A DNA stretch of 64,000 nt from AWTP1-13 sp963770295 (GCA_963770295.1 CAVYPA010000021.1:1-64000), one strand, 5' to 3'; positions 1-12,313 are shown, counted from the first letter of the stretch. Numbers and translations are program-made. The notes: generated from the letters alone by a model not told the origin.

Positions 1-1276
1 TTTCGTCGATGACGCCATCGATGCTTTTCGCCCGCATGTAGGCGCGCATGGCGAGCATGCGCTCGAGCCCGCGCTGACCGCCTCCTCATCGCCCGCGGTG
101 AGCAGATTGGCGAGGTACTTGAGGGGAATGCGCAGTGAACGCACGTCCGGCATGCCGCCATCGGTGCCCATCTCGCCGGCCTCGGCCGCCGATTGGATGG
201 GAGAAAGCGGTGGCACATACCAGACCATCGGCAGCGTGCGGTACTCGGGATGTAACGGGAAGGCGACTTTCCACTCCATCGCCATCTTCCAAATTGGCGA
301 ATGTCTGGCGGCTTCGAGCCAAGCCTCCGGTATCCCATCGAGACGCGCTTGCTCAATGACGTTGGAATCTTTCGGATCAAGGAAGATTGCGAGCTGCGCC
401 GCGTACAGGTCCTGTTCGTCCTTGACGCTGGCGGCCCTCTCGATGCCATCGGCGTCGTAAAGGACGACGCCCAGATAACGGATGCGCCCCACACAGGTTT
501 CCGAGCACACCGTCGGCTGGCCCGCCTCGATGCGCGGGTAGCAGAAGATGCACTTTTCCGATTTGCCGCTCGACCAGTTATAGTAGATTTTCTTGTAGGG
601 GCAGCCCGACACGCACATGCGCCAACCGCGACACTTATCCTGGTCGATCAGGACGATACCGTCCTCCTCGCGCTTATAGATGGCGCCGGACGGGCAGGCG
701 GCCACACAGGCCGGGTTAAGGCAGTGCTCACACAGGCGCGGCAGGTACATCATGAAGGTGTTTTCGAACTGGCCGGGCACTCCTTCTGCACGCCTTCGAA
801 GTTGACATCGGCCGAGCGCTTGGCGAACTCACCGCCGAGGATCTCTTCCCAGTTGGGGCCCCATTCGATCTTTTGCATGCGCTCGCCGGTAATCAGCGAA
901 CGGGGCCGCGCCGTGGGGAAGGCTTCGAGCTCGGGGGCCCGTTGCAGATGCTCGTAGTCGAAGGTGAAAGGCTCGTAGTAGTCGTCGATCTCGGGCAAAT
1001 CCGGGTTGGCAAAGATGTTGGCGAACACCCGCGACTTGCCGCCAATTTTGGGCTCGATCTTGCCGTTGCGCTTGCGCCGCCAGCCGCCGTTCCAGCGCTC
1101 CTGGTTTTCCCGTCTTCGGGGTAGCCGATGCCGGGCTTGGTCTCGACGTTGTTGAACCAGGCGTATTCCATGCCCTCGCGGTTGGTCCACACGTTCTTGC
1201 AGGTGACCGAACAGGTGTGACACCCGATGCATTTATCGAGGTTCAGCACCATCGCGATTTGCGCGCGAATTTTCAT
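1..1276 (-). CDS. narH: Nitrate reductase beta subunit NarH (partial, frameshifted)
   Basis: Iron-sulfur subunit of membrane-bound nitrate reductase, passing electrons from NarI to NarG on the cytoplasmic face of the inner membrane. The protein starts MKIRAQIAMVLNLDKCIGCH with the first ferredoxin cluster CIGCHTCSVTC; further left on the minus strand are CEHCLNPACVAACP, then CRGWRMCVSGCP (Trp in place of a Cys, as in the NarH 3Fe-4S site) and CIFCYPRIEAGQP. The ATG at 1276 gives the conserved NarH N-terminus. About 425 of the usual ~500 codons are inside the window; the C-terminus and presumably narJ and narI lie beyond the left edge. Reading frame breaks are seen near 1120, 780 and 70, each consistent with a single-base indel. 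Follows narG by 64 nt. Confidence 0.93.
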
Positions 1277-1340
1277 AAAGTGTGCTCCGCCTTGCCTTCG
1301 CAATTTTCCTCAATGCCGCGTTCTCGAGCTTTGATCCGAA

Positions 1341-4300
1341 TTAATAGGCCTTGGCGGCCGTCCCCTGGCCGTTCTTTGCCGGCGTGAGGGACCCCTGCAG
1401 CGGCCGCTCCAGCCAATCGACCTTGGCAAGCTTGCGGATGATCACGAATTCGTCGCGGTTGGTGCCGATGGTGCCGTAGTAGTTGAAGCCGTAGGACTCG
1501 CCGGGCGTAGCCGCCGATCATGTGCGTCGGCTTCAGCACCGCGCGCGTCACCGAATTGTGGAGCGCCGCCACGTTGCCCGGTCATCTCGGAGCCCGGCAC
1601 ATTCACGATCTTCTCCTGCGCGTGATACATCAGGCACATACCTTGCTTGACGCGCTGGGAGACGACGGCGCGGGCAACAAGGGCGCCATTAGAGTTGTAG
1701 GCTTCGATCCAATCGTTATCGACGATGCCGGCCTCGACCGTGTCCCGCTCGCTGATCCACACGATTGGCCCACCGCGTGAGAGCGTCAGCATCAATAGGT
1801 TGTCGGTGTAGGTGGAGTGGATGCCCCATTTCTGATGTGGGGTGATGAAGTTGAGGACGATCTGCTTCTCACCGTTGGGTTTGCTGTGGATCACCGGCTT
1901 GACGGAGCGGGTATCGATCGGGGGGCGATAGACGCAGAGCGCCTCGCCAAAGGCACGCATCCACAGGTGGTCTTGGTAGAGCTGCTGACGACCCGTCAGA
2001 GTGCGCCACGGGATCAACTCATGCACGTTGGTATAGCCGGCGTTGTAGCAGACGTTCTCGCTCTCGAGCCCGGACCAGATCGGCGAGGAGATGATCTTAC
2101 GAGGCTGGGCGACCACGTCGCGAAACCGGATCTTTTCGTCTTCCTTGGGGCGGCAAGGTGCTTGTGATCGCGGCCCGTCACCTTAGCCAGCGATTCCGGC
2201 CTTGACCGCCACTTCGCCGTTGTCGGCGACCAACGTCTACGTTCGCGGCATCGATATCGCTTTCAATCTTGGCTAAGCCATTGGTCGCGCCTTCGTCGCT
2301 GACGACGCCGTTCAGCCGTTTGAGGAATTCGACCTCGTGCTCGGTATTCCAGGCTATGCCTTTGCCGCCGTTGCCCAGCTTGGACAGCAGCGGTCCGAGC
2401 GCGGTAAAACGCTTGTAAAGGTTGGGATAGTCACGTTCCACCACGGTCACGGTCGGCATGGTCTTGCCGGCAACGGGCTGACATTCCCCGCGCTTCCTCG
2501 ACGTTGATAGCCTGCGCCATCTCGGCTGGCGTGTCGTGCAAGATGGGCGTGAGCACAACATCTTTCTCGCTGCCCAGCACCTCCGCGGCGACTTCGGAGA
2601 ATGTCTTGGCAATGGCCTTGTAGATTTCCCAGTCGCTGCGTGCTTCCCATGCCGGATCGACCGCGCTCGTCAGCGGGTGGATGAAGGGGTGCATATCCGA
2701 GGTATTGAGATCGTTCTTCTCGTACCACGTGGCGGTGGGCAGGACGATGTCGGAGTACACGCAGGTCGTCGACATACGGAAGTCCAAGGTGACCAGCAGA
2801 TCGAGCTTTCCTTCCGGCGCCTCGTCGTGCCAGACCACCTCGGTTGGTTTCTGCGCTCCCATTTCCCCCAGCTCTTTACCCATCACGCCGTGCGTGGTGC
2901 CGAGCAAGTGCTTGAGGAAATACTCATGGCCCTTGCCGGAAGAGCCGAGCAGGTTCGAGCGCCATACAAACATGTTGCGCGGCCAGTTTTTGGGGTTGTC
3001 GGGGTCGTGGCAGGAGAGCCTGAGATCGCCGGATTTAAGGGCCGCGGCGACGTATTCTTTTGGCTCCTTGCCCGCAGCGGCCGCCTGCTTGGTCAGCTCG
3101 AGTGGATTGGTCTCGAGCTGTGGAGCGGACGGCAACCAACCCATGCGCTCGGCGCGCACGTTGTAGTCGATCAATGTCCCGTCCCACCCTCCAGCCGGCG
3201 CCGTGGGGGAAATGATTTCCTCAACGCCCAGGGTTTCATAGCGCCACTGATCGGTGTGGGCGTAGAAGAACGAGGTGGAATTTTGCTGCCGGGGTGGGCG
3301 CGACCAGTCCAGCGCGAATGCCAACGGCAGCCATCCCGACTGCGGTCTGAAGCTCTCCTGGCCGACGTAATGTGACCAGCCGCCGCCGGATTGGCCGACG
3401 CAGCCGCACATCACCAACATGTTGATGACACCGCGGTAGTTCATGTCGCAGTGGAACCAGTGGTTCATGGCTGCGCCGATGATGACCATAGAACGGCCCT
3501 TGGTCTTTTCGGCATTGCGGGCGCACTCCCGCGCGACCTGGATGATCTGGTCGCGCGGCACGCCGCTGATCTTCTCCGCCCATGCCGGGGTGTAGGGCGC
3601 CTGCTCGTCATAGGACTTGGCGACGTGATCGCCGCCAAAGCCGCGATCGAGGCCGTAGTTGGCAACCAGCAGGTCGAAGACGGAGGCAACCAACGCTTCC
3701 CCATTTTTGAGCGCGACGCGCTTCGCCGGCACCCTGCGCAGCAGTACGCTCGGGTGGTCGGTACCGGCGAAGTGGTCGTGATCGCGATTGCCGAAGTAGG
3801 GAAAAGCAACCTCGGCCAGCTCGTCGTTATTGGCGGCGAAGCTCAGCTGCAGGGTGGTCTCGCGGCCTTCGGTCTCCTTCTCTTCCAAGTTCCATTTGCC
3901 CTTCTCGCCCCAGCGGAAGCCGACGGAGCCGCGCGGCACGACGATCGCCTCTCTTGGAGGTCGCGTCATAGGCAACCGTCTTCCACTCGGGATTGTTGCT
4001 CTCGTCCAAGTCGTTGGCAAAGTCGGATGCGCGCAGCAGGCGGTCGGGCACGGAGTCTGCTCGCCCTGCTTGAGCAAGCGAACCAGCATCGGCATGTCGG
4101 TGTATTGCCGGGCGTAATCCTCGAAATACTGCGCCTGCCGGTCGATGTAGAACTCGCGCAGGATCACGTGCCCCATGGCCATCGCCAGGGCCGCGTCGGT
4201 GCCCTGCTTTACCGAAATCCACAGATCGGCAAACTTGGAGGCTTCCGAGTAGTCGGGTGAGATGACGACGCTCTTTGCCCCCTTATAGCGGACCTCGGTG

Positions 4301-5099
4301 TAGAAGTGAGCATCCGGCGTGCGCGTCTGCGGCACGTTCGAGCCCCACAGGATCAGAAAGCCGGAATTGTACCAGTTGGCCGATTCGGCACGTCGGTCTG
4401 CTCACCCCAGGTCTGGGGGCTTGCGGGCGGCAGGTCGCAGTACCAGTCGTAGAACGACATGCACACGCCACCGAGCAGCGACAGGTAGCGCGAGCCCGCG
4501 GCGTAGCTCACCATTGACATGGCTGGAATGGGTGAGAAGCCGATCACGCGGTCCGGTCCGTACGCCTTGACCGTATAGGCGTTGGCGGCGGCAATAATCT
4601 CCGTCACTTCGTCCCAGCTGGCACGCACGAAGCCGCCATGTCCACGCTTCTTGGTATAGGCGGCGCGCTTCGCCGGATCCTCGACGATCGAGGCCCATGC
4701 CGCGACGGGCTTCCTGTCCTTGCGCGCCTCGCGCCACAGCTTCAACAGGCGCGAGCGCACGAGGGGGTATTTCACACGGTTGCCGGAATAGAGGTACCAA
4801 CTGTAGCTCGCGCCACGCGAGCAGCCGCGTGGCTCATGGTTGGGAAGATCCGGTCGCGTGCGCGGGTAGTCGGTCTGCTGCGTCTCCCAGGTGACGATCC
4901 CGCCCTTGACGTAGATCTTCCAGGAACAGGAGCCGGTACAGTTGGCGCCGTGCGTCGAGCGTACGATTTTGTCGTGCTGCCAACGCTTGCGATAGCCATC
5001 CTCCCAGCGCCGATCCTCGTGCGTGGAGATGCCGTGGCCGTTGGCGAACTCGCCTTCGATGCGCTTGAAGAAGCTGAGGCGGTCGAGAAAATGGCTCAT
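1341..5099 (-). CDS. narG: Nitrate reductase alpha subunit NarG (frameshifted)
   Basis: Catalytic Mo-bis-MGD subunit reducing nitrate to nitrite. The N-terminus (MSHFLDRLSFFKRIEGEF) starts at the ATG at 5099. The FS0 cluster pattern HGANCTGSCSW (His-x3-Cys-x3-Cys) is present, as is the molybdenum-ligand Asp motif SFYDWYCDLP, and the reading ends NGQGTAAKAY at a TAA at 1341-1343. The span of 1252 codons matches the normal NarG length. Frame shifts are needed near 4389 (a missing G where ...DVPESANWY is expected), about 4065 and 3965 (a compensating pair), about 2480, 2150-2250, and 1600-1500. No large piece is missing, so sequencing indels are likelier than true decay. Lies 11 nt downstream of narK in the same operon. 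Confidence 0.93.
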
Positions 5100-5110
5100 G
5101 TGCGTTCCAC

Positions 5111-7860
5111 TCATTCAGCTGGTTGTGCGATCGGCGGGCGCACGGGTTTGTCGATGTCCTTGCCGCGCTCGATGTCTCTGAGCAGTCCGCCACGGCGCGT
5201 GTAAAACCACCAGGTGACGGCGATGCAGGAGAGATAGAAGATGAGGAAGGCCCACAGCGCTGCCTGCGGTCCGCCGGTGAGGCTGATCGACGTGCCGTAG
5301 CTCTTAGGGATAAAGAAGGCGCCGTAAGCTGCGACCGCAGAGGTGAAGCCGATGATCGCCGCGCCTTCCATTTCGGCCTGCCGCGTGCGTGCGGCAGTGT
5401 CGGCGGCCGGCATCAGGCGTTCCATCTCGGAGCGCATGATCGACGGTATCATCTGAAAGGTTGACGCATTGCCGACACCCGACACGAAGAACAGGAAGAG
5501 GAACATGGCGAAGAAACCGCTCCAGCTGCCAGCAGCTAGGAAGTAGAGAACGCCGCCGACGCCCACCGCCATGCCGATGAAGACCCAGAACGTCACCCGG
5601 CCGCCGCCCCACCTGTCGGACACCCAGCCGCTGAGGAGCGCGACAGCGCGCCGACCAGGGGACCGAGGAAGGCGTAGGCGAGCGCGTTGACGTCCGGGAA
5701 CTGCGTTTTGGCAAGCAGCGGGAAGCCGGCCGAGTAGCCAATGAACGAGCCGAAGGTGCCGGTGTAGAGCCAGCACATGATCCAGTTGTGCTTTCGCTGG
5801 AAGATCACGGCCTGTTCAAAGAACGAGGCCCGGGCGGCCGCGATGTCATGCATACCAAACCAGGCGGCGAAGGCGCTGGCGATGATGAACGGTACCCAGA
5901 CGTAACCGGCATTCTGTAGCCACAACGGTGTTTGGGTGCCGCCCTGCTGGACCATCTGCGGTTCGCCACCGAGCCAACCAAATACGGCGGCGGTGATGGC
6001 GAGCGGTACCATGAACTGGACGACGCTGACGCCGAGATTGCCAAGCCCGGCATTGAGCGCCAGCGCATTGCCCTTCTCGGCCTTAGGAAAAAAGAACGAA
6101 ATGTTCGACATCGACGAGGCGAAATTGCCGCCGCCGAGGCCGCAGAGCAGCGAAAGGCCAAGAAACAGCCAGTAGGGAGTGGCCGGGTTCTGGACCGCCA
6201 TGCCGATCCCGAGGGCAGGCAGGATCAGGGACCAGGTGGTGAGGGTCGTCCACAGCCGGCCGCCGAAGATCGGCACCATGAAGGAATAGAAGATGCGCAG
6301 GGTTGCGCCCGACAATCCGGGGAGTGCAGCGAGCCAGAACAGTTGATCGGTCGAGTAAGTGAAGCCGATCGAGGGAAGCTTAGCGACCACCACCGACCAC
6401 ACCATCCACACGGCGAACGACAGCAGCAGCGCTGGAATCGAGATGAGCAGGTTCCGGCGCGCGATGGCGCGACCGCGCGTTTCCCAGAACTGCGGTTCTT
6501 CGGGTCGCCAGTCCTCGATCAGATGCGGGCCGAGCGCGCCCACGTGCTTGGGCTCGTGGATCTCCTGCATCTCGGGCAGCTCGGGTAGCTTTTTCAGCTC
6601 TTCACCGAAGATGCCCTTCTCCATGGCGCGAATGGCGAGGTGCATCCAGATCAGGGCGATGGCCGAGATCGCGAACAGGGCCATGAAACAGCTCTGCCAC
6701 ACGCCGGTCAGGTCGTTCAGCATGCCGAACAGGATCGGCAGAACAAAACCGCCCAGCCCGCCGATGAGGCCAACCATGCCGCCCACGGCACCCACGTGGT
6801 GCGGGTAATAAACCGGTATGTGCTTGAAGACGGCGGCCTTGCCCAGGCTCATGAAGAAGCCAAGCACGAACACAATGGCAGTGAAGGCGACGAGGCCGGT
6901 TTCCAACCGGAAGCTCATAGGTCCGCGGATGCCCTGCACGACGTACTCGGTCGGCGGGTACGACAGGAGAAAACAAGCCGCCACCGAAACTCCCAGTGTC
7001 CAGTACATCACCCGGCGCGCGCCGTACTTGTCGGCGAGCACGCCGCCGTAGATACGGAAGAGAGAGGCCGGCACCGAATAGGAGGCACCGATCATTCCGG
7101 CCGTGGTGATATCGAGACCGTAGACGCCGATCAGATAGCGCGGCAGCCAGAGTGCGAGCGCCACAAAGGCGCCGAACACGAAGAAGTAGTAAAGTGAGAA
7201 GCGCCACACCTGCACGTTCTTGAGCGGCTCGAGCATGACGTGCAGTGGTTCGGGTTTGGCGCCACTGCGCCGGCGCGCTTCAAGCTGCGGGTCGTCCTTC
7301 GTAACCACCCAGAAGGCAACGGCGGCAACGGCAATGGCCAGCGCCCACACATTGGCGACGGTTTTCCAGCCGAAGGCCACCATGATGAAGGGTGCGACGA
7401 ATTTGGTGACGGCGGCGCCGACATTTCCCGCGCCGAAGATGCCGAGCGCGGTGCCCTGGCTTTCCTGCGGATACCATTTCGAGACGTAGGCGATACCGAC
7501 TGCGAATGAACCGCCGGCGACGCCGACGCCGAGGCCTGCCAGCAGGAAGGTTGGGTAATCATAGGCAAAAGTCAGCAGCCAGGTGGCCAAGGCGGCAGAG
7601 AGCATGACGGCGCTGTAGACGATGCGTCCCCCATACTGGTCGGTCCAGATACCGAGCATCAGGCGGATCAGGGAGCCGGTCAGGATCGGCGTGCCGACCA
7701 GCAACCCGAATTGTGTGTCGTTGAGTCCCAAGTCCTGCTTGATTTGCACGCCGATGATGGAAAAGATCGTCCACACCGCAAAGCAGATGGTGAAGGCAAT
7801 CGTCGAGGCCCACAACGCGCGTTGTTGATCGACTTTGCGTACCGGTGCCATAGGCTGCAT
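5111..7860 (-). CDS. narK: Fused NarK1-NarK2 nitrate/nitrite transporter
   Basis: Two complete major-facilitator domains in one polypeptide of about 915 residues: the first occupies roughly residues 15-430, the second 470-900, joined by a hydrophilic linker rich in Glu and Pro. Such NarK1-NarK2 fusions are known from denitrifiers such as Paracoccus, where one half resembles a nitrate/proton symporter and the other a nitrate/nitrite antiporter. The start at 7860 has a GGGGAA ribosome site and is followed by hydrophobic segments from residue 17. A single frameshift near 5650 separates the last ~180 residues, which continue as a normal transporter C-terminus. The gene is first in narKGH and has an FNR box 62 nt upstream. 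Confidence 0.92.
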
Positions 7861-7922
7861 GGCTCATTCCCCAAGCCGACGTCGTCTTGGGAATGATGTG
7901 CCACTTGGCGAATGTGTGGCCT

Positions 7923-7936
7923 TTGATTTGCGTCAA
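7923..7936 (-). promoter_or_regulatory. FNR box for narKGH
   Basis: TTGATTTGCGTCAA, one mismatch from TTGAT-N4-ATCAA, 62 nt upstream of the narK start codon. The spacing fits an activator site centred about 41 bp before a transcription start. Confidence 0.8.
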
Positions 7937-8188
7937 GATTGCCTGCGGCCCTACGACCGACCGAGCCTGCTTCGGCAACCGAAAGCTGATCGATATCAAC
8001 GGGCTGTTGGCCAATGGCAGGGATTTGTGAGGCCGAGCGCACGCGCAACCCTGCCGGAGGTCGATTAAACCTCGATCCTCAAGGCGTGAGCACCATTCCG
8101 AAACTCATCTAAGCAAGGCGTCATGTGTTCGTGCAGAAACTTCGGCACTGCAGGTCTTAAGTGGTGGTCCGAGACTTGAGATTTAAGA

Positions 8189-8635
8189 CTAGCGGCAAAT
8201 GAGCACGGGCCGGTCGCTGAGGGACACCACTTTGGTTGCTTGACTGCCAATCAGGACTCCAGAGATCCCTCGGCGGCCGTGGGAGGACATGACAATGAGG
8301 TCGCAACCGTTCTCGCGCGCGGTCTCAACAATGCCGTCGGCCGGATATTTGTCCTTCACATGTAGCGTCCTGCAGGCGATTCCGAATTTCATCGCCGTCT
8401 CGCCAACGCGAAAGAAAATCTGGTTCACCGCCGCCCTTACGCATTCCTCATAATTGCCGATTGGGTTGGACATAGTGCGCTCGGCCAGCGCCGACATGGA
8501 TAACGCTTCTACCGGCTCAGTCACGGTAACGGCGACGGCCTCGGCGTTCAACGTCTTCGCGAGCTCGAGACCCGTCACTTCAGCCTTCTTGGCAAGGGCC
8601 GAACCATCGGTCGCGATCAGGATGCGCTTGTACAC
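8189..8635 (-). CDS. Universal stress protein (UspA family)
   Basis: Single-domain Usp of 148 residues, beginning VYKRILIATDGSALAKKA and ending ...SDRPVLICR. The ATP-binding end of the fold is visible as MSSHGRRGISGVLIGSQA. I chose the GTG at 8635 because AAGGGAGA lies 7 nt before it and because the other two single-domain Usp proteins in the window start the same way (MFKHVLIATDGS, MYKRFLIATDGS); an upstream TTG at 8653 would overlap that ribosome site. Usp proteins bind ATP or act as stress effectors in the cytoplasm; the exact role is not readable from sequence. An FNR box lies 127 nt upstream. Confidence 0.9.
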   Translation of the reverse strand: MYKRILIATDGSALAKKAEVTGLELAKTLNAEAVAVTVTEPVEALSMSALAERTMSNPIGNYEECVRAAVNQIFFRVGETAMKFGIACRTLHVKDKYPADGIVETARENGCDLIVMSSHGRRGISGVLIGSQATKVVSLSDRPVLICR

Positions 8636-8762
8636 GGAGATGTCTCCCTTCAATGAGGCTGGGCGCCTTGCTACTGCAAGAAGAGCACCGCAAGGACGTC
8701 ACTGCAGCGTGGTGAGCCTTGCTTTGCCGTCGCCAGCATTGGCAGTGACGCAGATCGTAACA

Positions 8763-8776
8763 TTGACGCACATCAA
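8763..8776 (-). promoter_or_regulatory. FNR box upstream of usp, overlapping LOG stop codon
   Basis: TTGACGCACATCAA, one mismatch from consensus. It overlaps the TGA stop (8773-8775) of the upstream LOG gene and would drive the Usp gene at 8635 separately from the LOG gene. Confidence 0.65.
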
Positions 8777-9862
8777 TCCGTACTTTCTACATCGACCAGG
8801 GAGGAATGCGTCCGCAATCCGCGACGAACCAACGAAGCCCATCCTTCCTCGGCGCTCTCGGCAAACTCGAAAAGCTGTAAATCCGCCGGCGAGATCATAC
8901 CTTCCTCGGCCAACATCTCGAAATTGACCAGCTTGCGCCAGTAGGACTTCGCCGAACAGGACGATGGGAGCCGGCGGCGCCTTCCGCGTCTGCTGTAAGG
9001 TGAGCAGCTCGAACAGCTCGTCCAGGGTGCCAAAGCCGCCGGGAAAGATCGCCAGTGCGCTGGCGCGCATGGCGAGGTGCATCTTGCGCATAGCGAAGTA
9101 GTGGAATTGGAAGCTGAGCTCCGGGGTGATGTAAGGGTTCGGCCGCTGTTCCTGCGGCAGCGCGATGTTGAAGCCGATGCTGGGCGCGCTAGCCTCGAAT
9201 GCGCCGCGGTTGGCGGCGTCCATGATACCCGGGCCACCGCCGGTGGCGATCACATTGTCGCGCCGGCGACGTCCGGACGCAACTGCTCCGCCCATTTGCG
9301 AAGCGAAGCGAGCGAACTCACGGGCAACTTCATAATACTTGGACTGGGCCTTTAACCGCTCAGCGGTCTTATTTTCCACGGCATCGCGCGCCGTCTGAGC
9401 CGCGGCTGCTGCCTGCTCGGGCGACCGGATGCGGGCACTTCCGAAGACGATGATGGTCGAGCGGATTCCCCAGTCTCTCAGGGCAAGTTCGGCCTTGGCG
9501 TATTCGAGGGCGAAGCGGATGGCCTCATCTCGTCGCGCAACAAAAACGACGTGTCCTCGACGGCAAGGAGATAGCTGCGGGACGTTGATGGCTTTTGCTG
9601 TTGCATCGCATTTACCTGTGATCGACGCGCGCTCTGAGGGGCGGCGCGCTGGTTGTCCTTGTGTTGGGGCAGCCGACGGCCACTTGCTCACGGCGAACCT
9701 CGGCAGGCAGATCTCCTTCGGCTCAGGGCCGTGCACCGGCATATTCGGTTCCGCAGGGCAGCATTGTCCTAAAAAGAAGCACTGGCCCAAGGAATAGACT
9801 GCCCGCAACGACCGCTCCACCCGCCTGCTGCAGCGTTTCAGGTCGAGCAGCGGTAGGGGCAT
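8773..9862 (-). CDS. LOG-family (lysine decarboxylase-like) nucleotide hydrolase
   Basis: Rossmann-type LOG protein, the family containing cytokinin riboside 5'-monophosphate phosphoribohydrolases. The two signature motifs are present: ATGGGPGIMDAANRGA and FPGGFGTLDELFELLTL. The conserved region begins at about residue 110 (DEAIRFALEYAKAELALRDW); the first ~100 residues are not recognisable, so the true start may be downstream of 9862. A frameshift near 8960 is needed to reach the family-like C-terminus (YWRKLVNFEMLAEEGMISP) and the stop at 8773. It is divergent from the P1B ATPase, and the box at 9939-9952 lies between them. Confidence 0.8.
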
Positions 9863-9938
9863 GCCTACCGGTTGCCGCGCTCCTCACGGCGCGCAGCCGA
9901 TCAGCGGGCAAGTCTGCCTGCCCAGGCGCCGCGTGGCT

Positions 9939-9952
9939 TTGATCTTGCTCAA
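9939..9952 (+). promoter_or_regulatory. FNR-like box for the P1B ATPase gene
   Basis: TTGATCTTGCTCAA: one perfect half-site and one mismatch. It is 58 nt before the ATPase start and could also serve the divergent LOG gene. Confidence 0.65.
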
Positions 9953-10010
9953 AGAACGCTGGGGTTGCGTCCGGCAAAGTGGCAAACTTCTGTGCCACAA
10001 GGATTTATAG

Positions 10011-12313
10011 ATGCAGACCCAGCGCGTCATGACCCGGGCTCTGATGGCCGTTGCCATCGCTGCACTTTTCTCTGGCTTGGCGTTCTCTATGGCCGGAAGC
10101 ACCGCACTCGCGGCGAAGCTGTGGACAGCCGGCACCCTTCCCGTCGTCGCCGCTTTGCTGGTCGCGATGACCCGAAAGTTCCTCGCCGGGCGCCTTGGTG
10201 TCGATGCCGTCGCCTTCGTTGCCATGTCCGCCGGACTCCTGCTCGGGGAACAGCTCGCGGCCGTCGTTGTCGCCGTGATGTATGCGGGCGGGAACACGCT
10301 GGAAGACTTTGCCCTGGCGCGGGCTGAGCGTGATCTCAAGTCCTTGGTGGATCGCGCTCCTCGAACGGCTCACCGGGTGGCCGCGGGTATGATCGAGGAG
10401 GTTTCCCTCGATGCTGTCTCGATCGGCGACTTTATCCTTGTGCGCGCCGGAGAAATCGTCCCAGTGGATGGAGTGGTCTTCGGTCCTAGCGCCGTGCTCG
10501 ATGAATTGGCGTTGACGGGTGAACCAATGCCGGTCGAGCGCGGGTCGGGCGAGGCGGTCCGCAGCGGAACCCTCAATGCCGGCGAAGCCTTTAGGCTCAC
10601 CTCAACGGCGACCGCTGGAGAAAGTACTTATGCCGGTATCGTACGCATGGTTGCGGAGGCACAAGGCACAAAGGCGCCGTTCATCCGTCTCGCCGACCGC
10701 TACGCGCTCCTGCTGCTGCCGCTGGCGCTGATAGTGGCCGGCGCTGCCTGGCTTTTTTCTGGTGATCCCGTCCGTGGACTCGCGGTGTTGGTGGCAGCGA
10801 CGCCCTGTCCGCTAATCCTGGCGGCGCCGGTCGCGTTCATCGCGGGCGTGTCGCAGCCGCCCGGCGTGGTATTCTCATTAAGGGTGGCGGCCCACTTGAA
10901 GCACTTGCCCAGACCCATACCGTAATGTTCGACAAGACCGGCACGCTAACCGTTGGTGGCGCGCGCCTGGTCGCCATTGAGACCGCGCCGGGGCAAGCCG
11001 CCGAGGAGCTCTTGCGCCTTGCCGCATCCCTCGAGCAAGCGTCGAACCACGTTGTAGCAAGGGCCATTGTCGAGGCGGCCGTGGCAAGGGGCCTCCGCCT
11101 CGAAGCTCCCTCGGACGTGCAAGAGACTAGGGGCTCCGGTCTTCACGGCCGCATCGCCGGACAAGATATCAGGGTCGGTTCCCACCAGCTGATCTACGGG
11201 CCGCGGAGCCCGGAGGGCTGGGCGGTGCGGGCGCTGCGCCGCGCCGCCTGGAGATCGGCGCTGAGCGTTTTCGTGGCCGTCGAGGGCAGGCCAATCGGTG
11301 CCCTCCTTCTCGGCGACGAGCTCAGGCGCGAAACCCCCCGCGCCGTGCAGGCGCTTCGCGCAGCCGGTGCCAAACGTATCGTGATGGTCACCGGCGATCG
11401 GTTTGATGCCGCTGAAACTATCGGCGCCGCGCTCGATCTTGACGCAGTCCTGGCCGATCGCGTGCCGGCCGACAAGGTGGACGCGGTAGTGGCCGAACAA
11501 CGGATGCATCCAACCCTCATGATCGGCGACGGCATCAACGACGCCCCGGCATTGGCCAAGGCGAACGTTGGCATTGCCATGGGCGCGCGCGGCGCCAGTG
11601 CCGCCTCCCAAGCCGCCGACGTAGTGATCCTGGTAGATCGACTAGACCGCGTCGCCGATGCGGTAGTCATTGCCAAGCGGGCACATGGCATTGCCGTTCA
11701 AAGCATCGTCGCCGGTATGGGCCTGTCGGCGCTTGCCATGGGTGCCGCCGCGTTCGGCTGGCTTGCGCCGGTGGCTGGCGCCTTGCTACAGGAGGCCATC
11801 GATGTTGCAGTCATTCTCAACGCCCTGCGGGCTTTACGGCCGGGACATACGATCGGGCGCAGGACCCTGCCTGCCACCAGCATGCACGCATTGCTCGCCG
11901 ACCATCGGCAGCTCGAGGGGGCGCTCGACCGCCTGCGAGCGATCGCCGACGCGTTGGACGAGGCGGAGGCGTCGCGTGCCGCCGCCCTAATTGCCGATGC
12001 CAACCACATCGTTAGCGGAGAAATCGTGGCACACGAGCGCGCCGACGAAATCGGCGTCTACCCGCGTCTAGCGAAATTCTTCGTGGATGCACATGGCCTT
12101 GACGCCATGAGTCGGGCACATCGGGAAATCATTCATCAGGCACGCTTGCTTGCAAGCATGGCTGACGGCCTCACGGCTAACGACGTGGACCGGTATCTCA
12201 TTCGCGACGCTCAGCGCGCAATCGAATCCATTGAAGCCCTGGTGCGGCTTCACAATGCCCAAGAGGAGGACATTTACGAACATGCCGCTGCCACATCACT
12301 GCTTAGCGCTTGA
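10011..12313 (+). CDS. P1B-type metal ATPase with C-terminal hemerythrin domain (frameshifted)
   Basis: Heavy-metal P-type ATPase of about 767 residues. Visible in order: N-terminal membrane helices, the actuator motif LALTGEPMPVERG, the membrane metal-site motif TPCPL in ATPCPLILAAP, phosphorylation motif MFDKTGTLT, hinge MIGDGINDAPAL, and a last ~140 residues with an HHE/hemerythrin pattern (HALLADHRQLE, EIVAHERADEIGVY, HREIIHQ, HNAQEEDIYEH). A TPCP motif plus a hemerythrin tail is the architecture of the P1B-5 group; Sinorhizobium Nia, reported to handle Ni and Fe, is the characterised relative I know of. No N-terminal HMA domain is seen. A one-base frameshift lies near 10855; the frames rejoin as RRGILIKGGG. 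AAGGA precedes the ATG. Confidence 0.9.

Noticed and set aside
1331..1344. FNR-like TTGATCCGAATTAA overlapping the narG stop codon
   Set aside because: One half-site is ATTAA and the site lies inside the nar operon. The distance to narH (54 nt) is suggestive, but the evidence is too weak to call an internal promoter.
1341..5099. narG as a true pseudogene
   Set aside because: All motifs and the full length are present, and the frame breaks are single-base and partly compensating, as in other conserved genes of this window.
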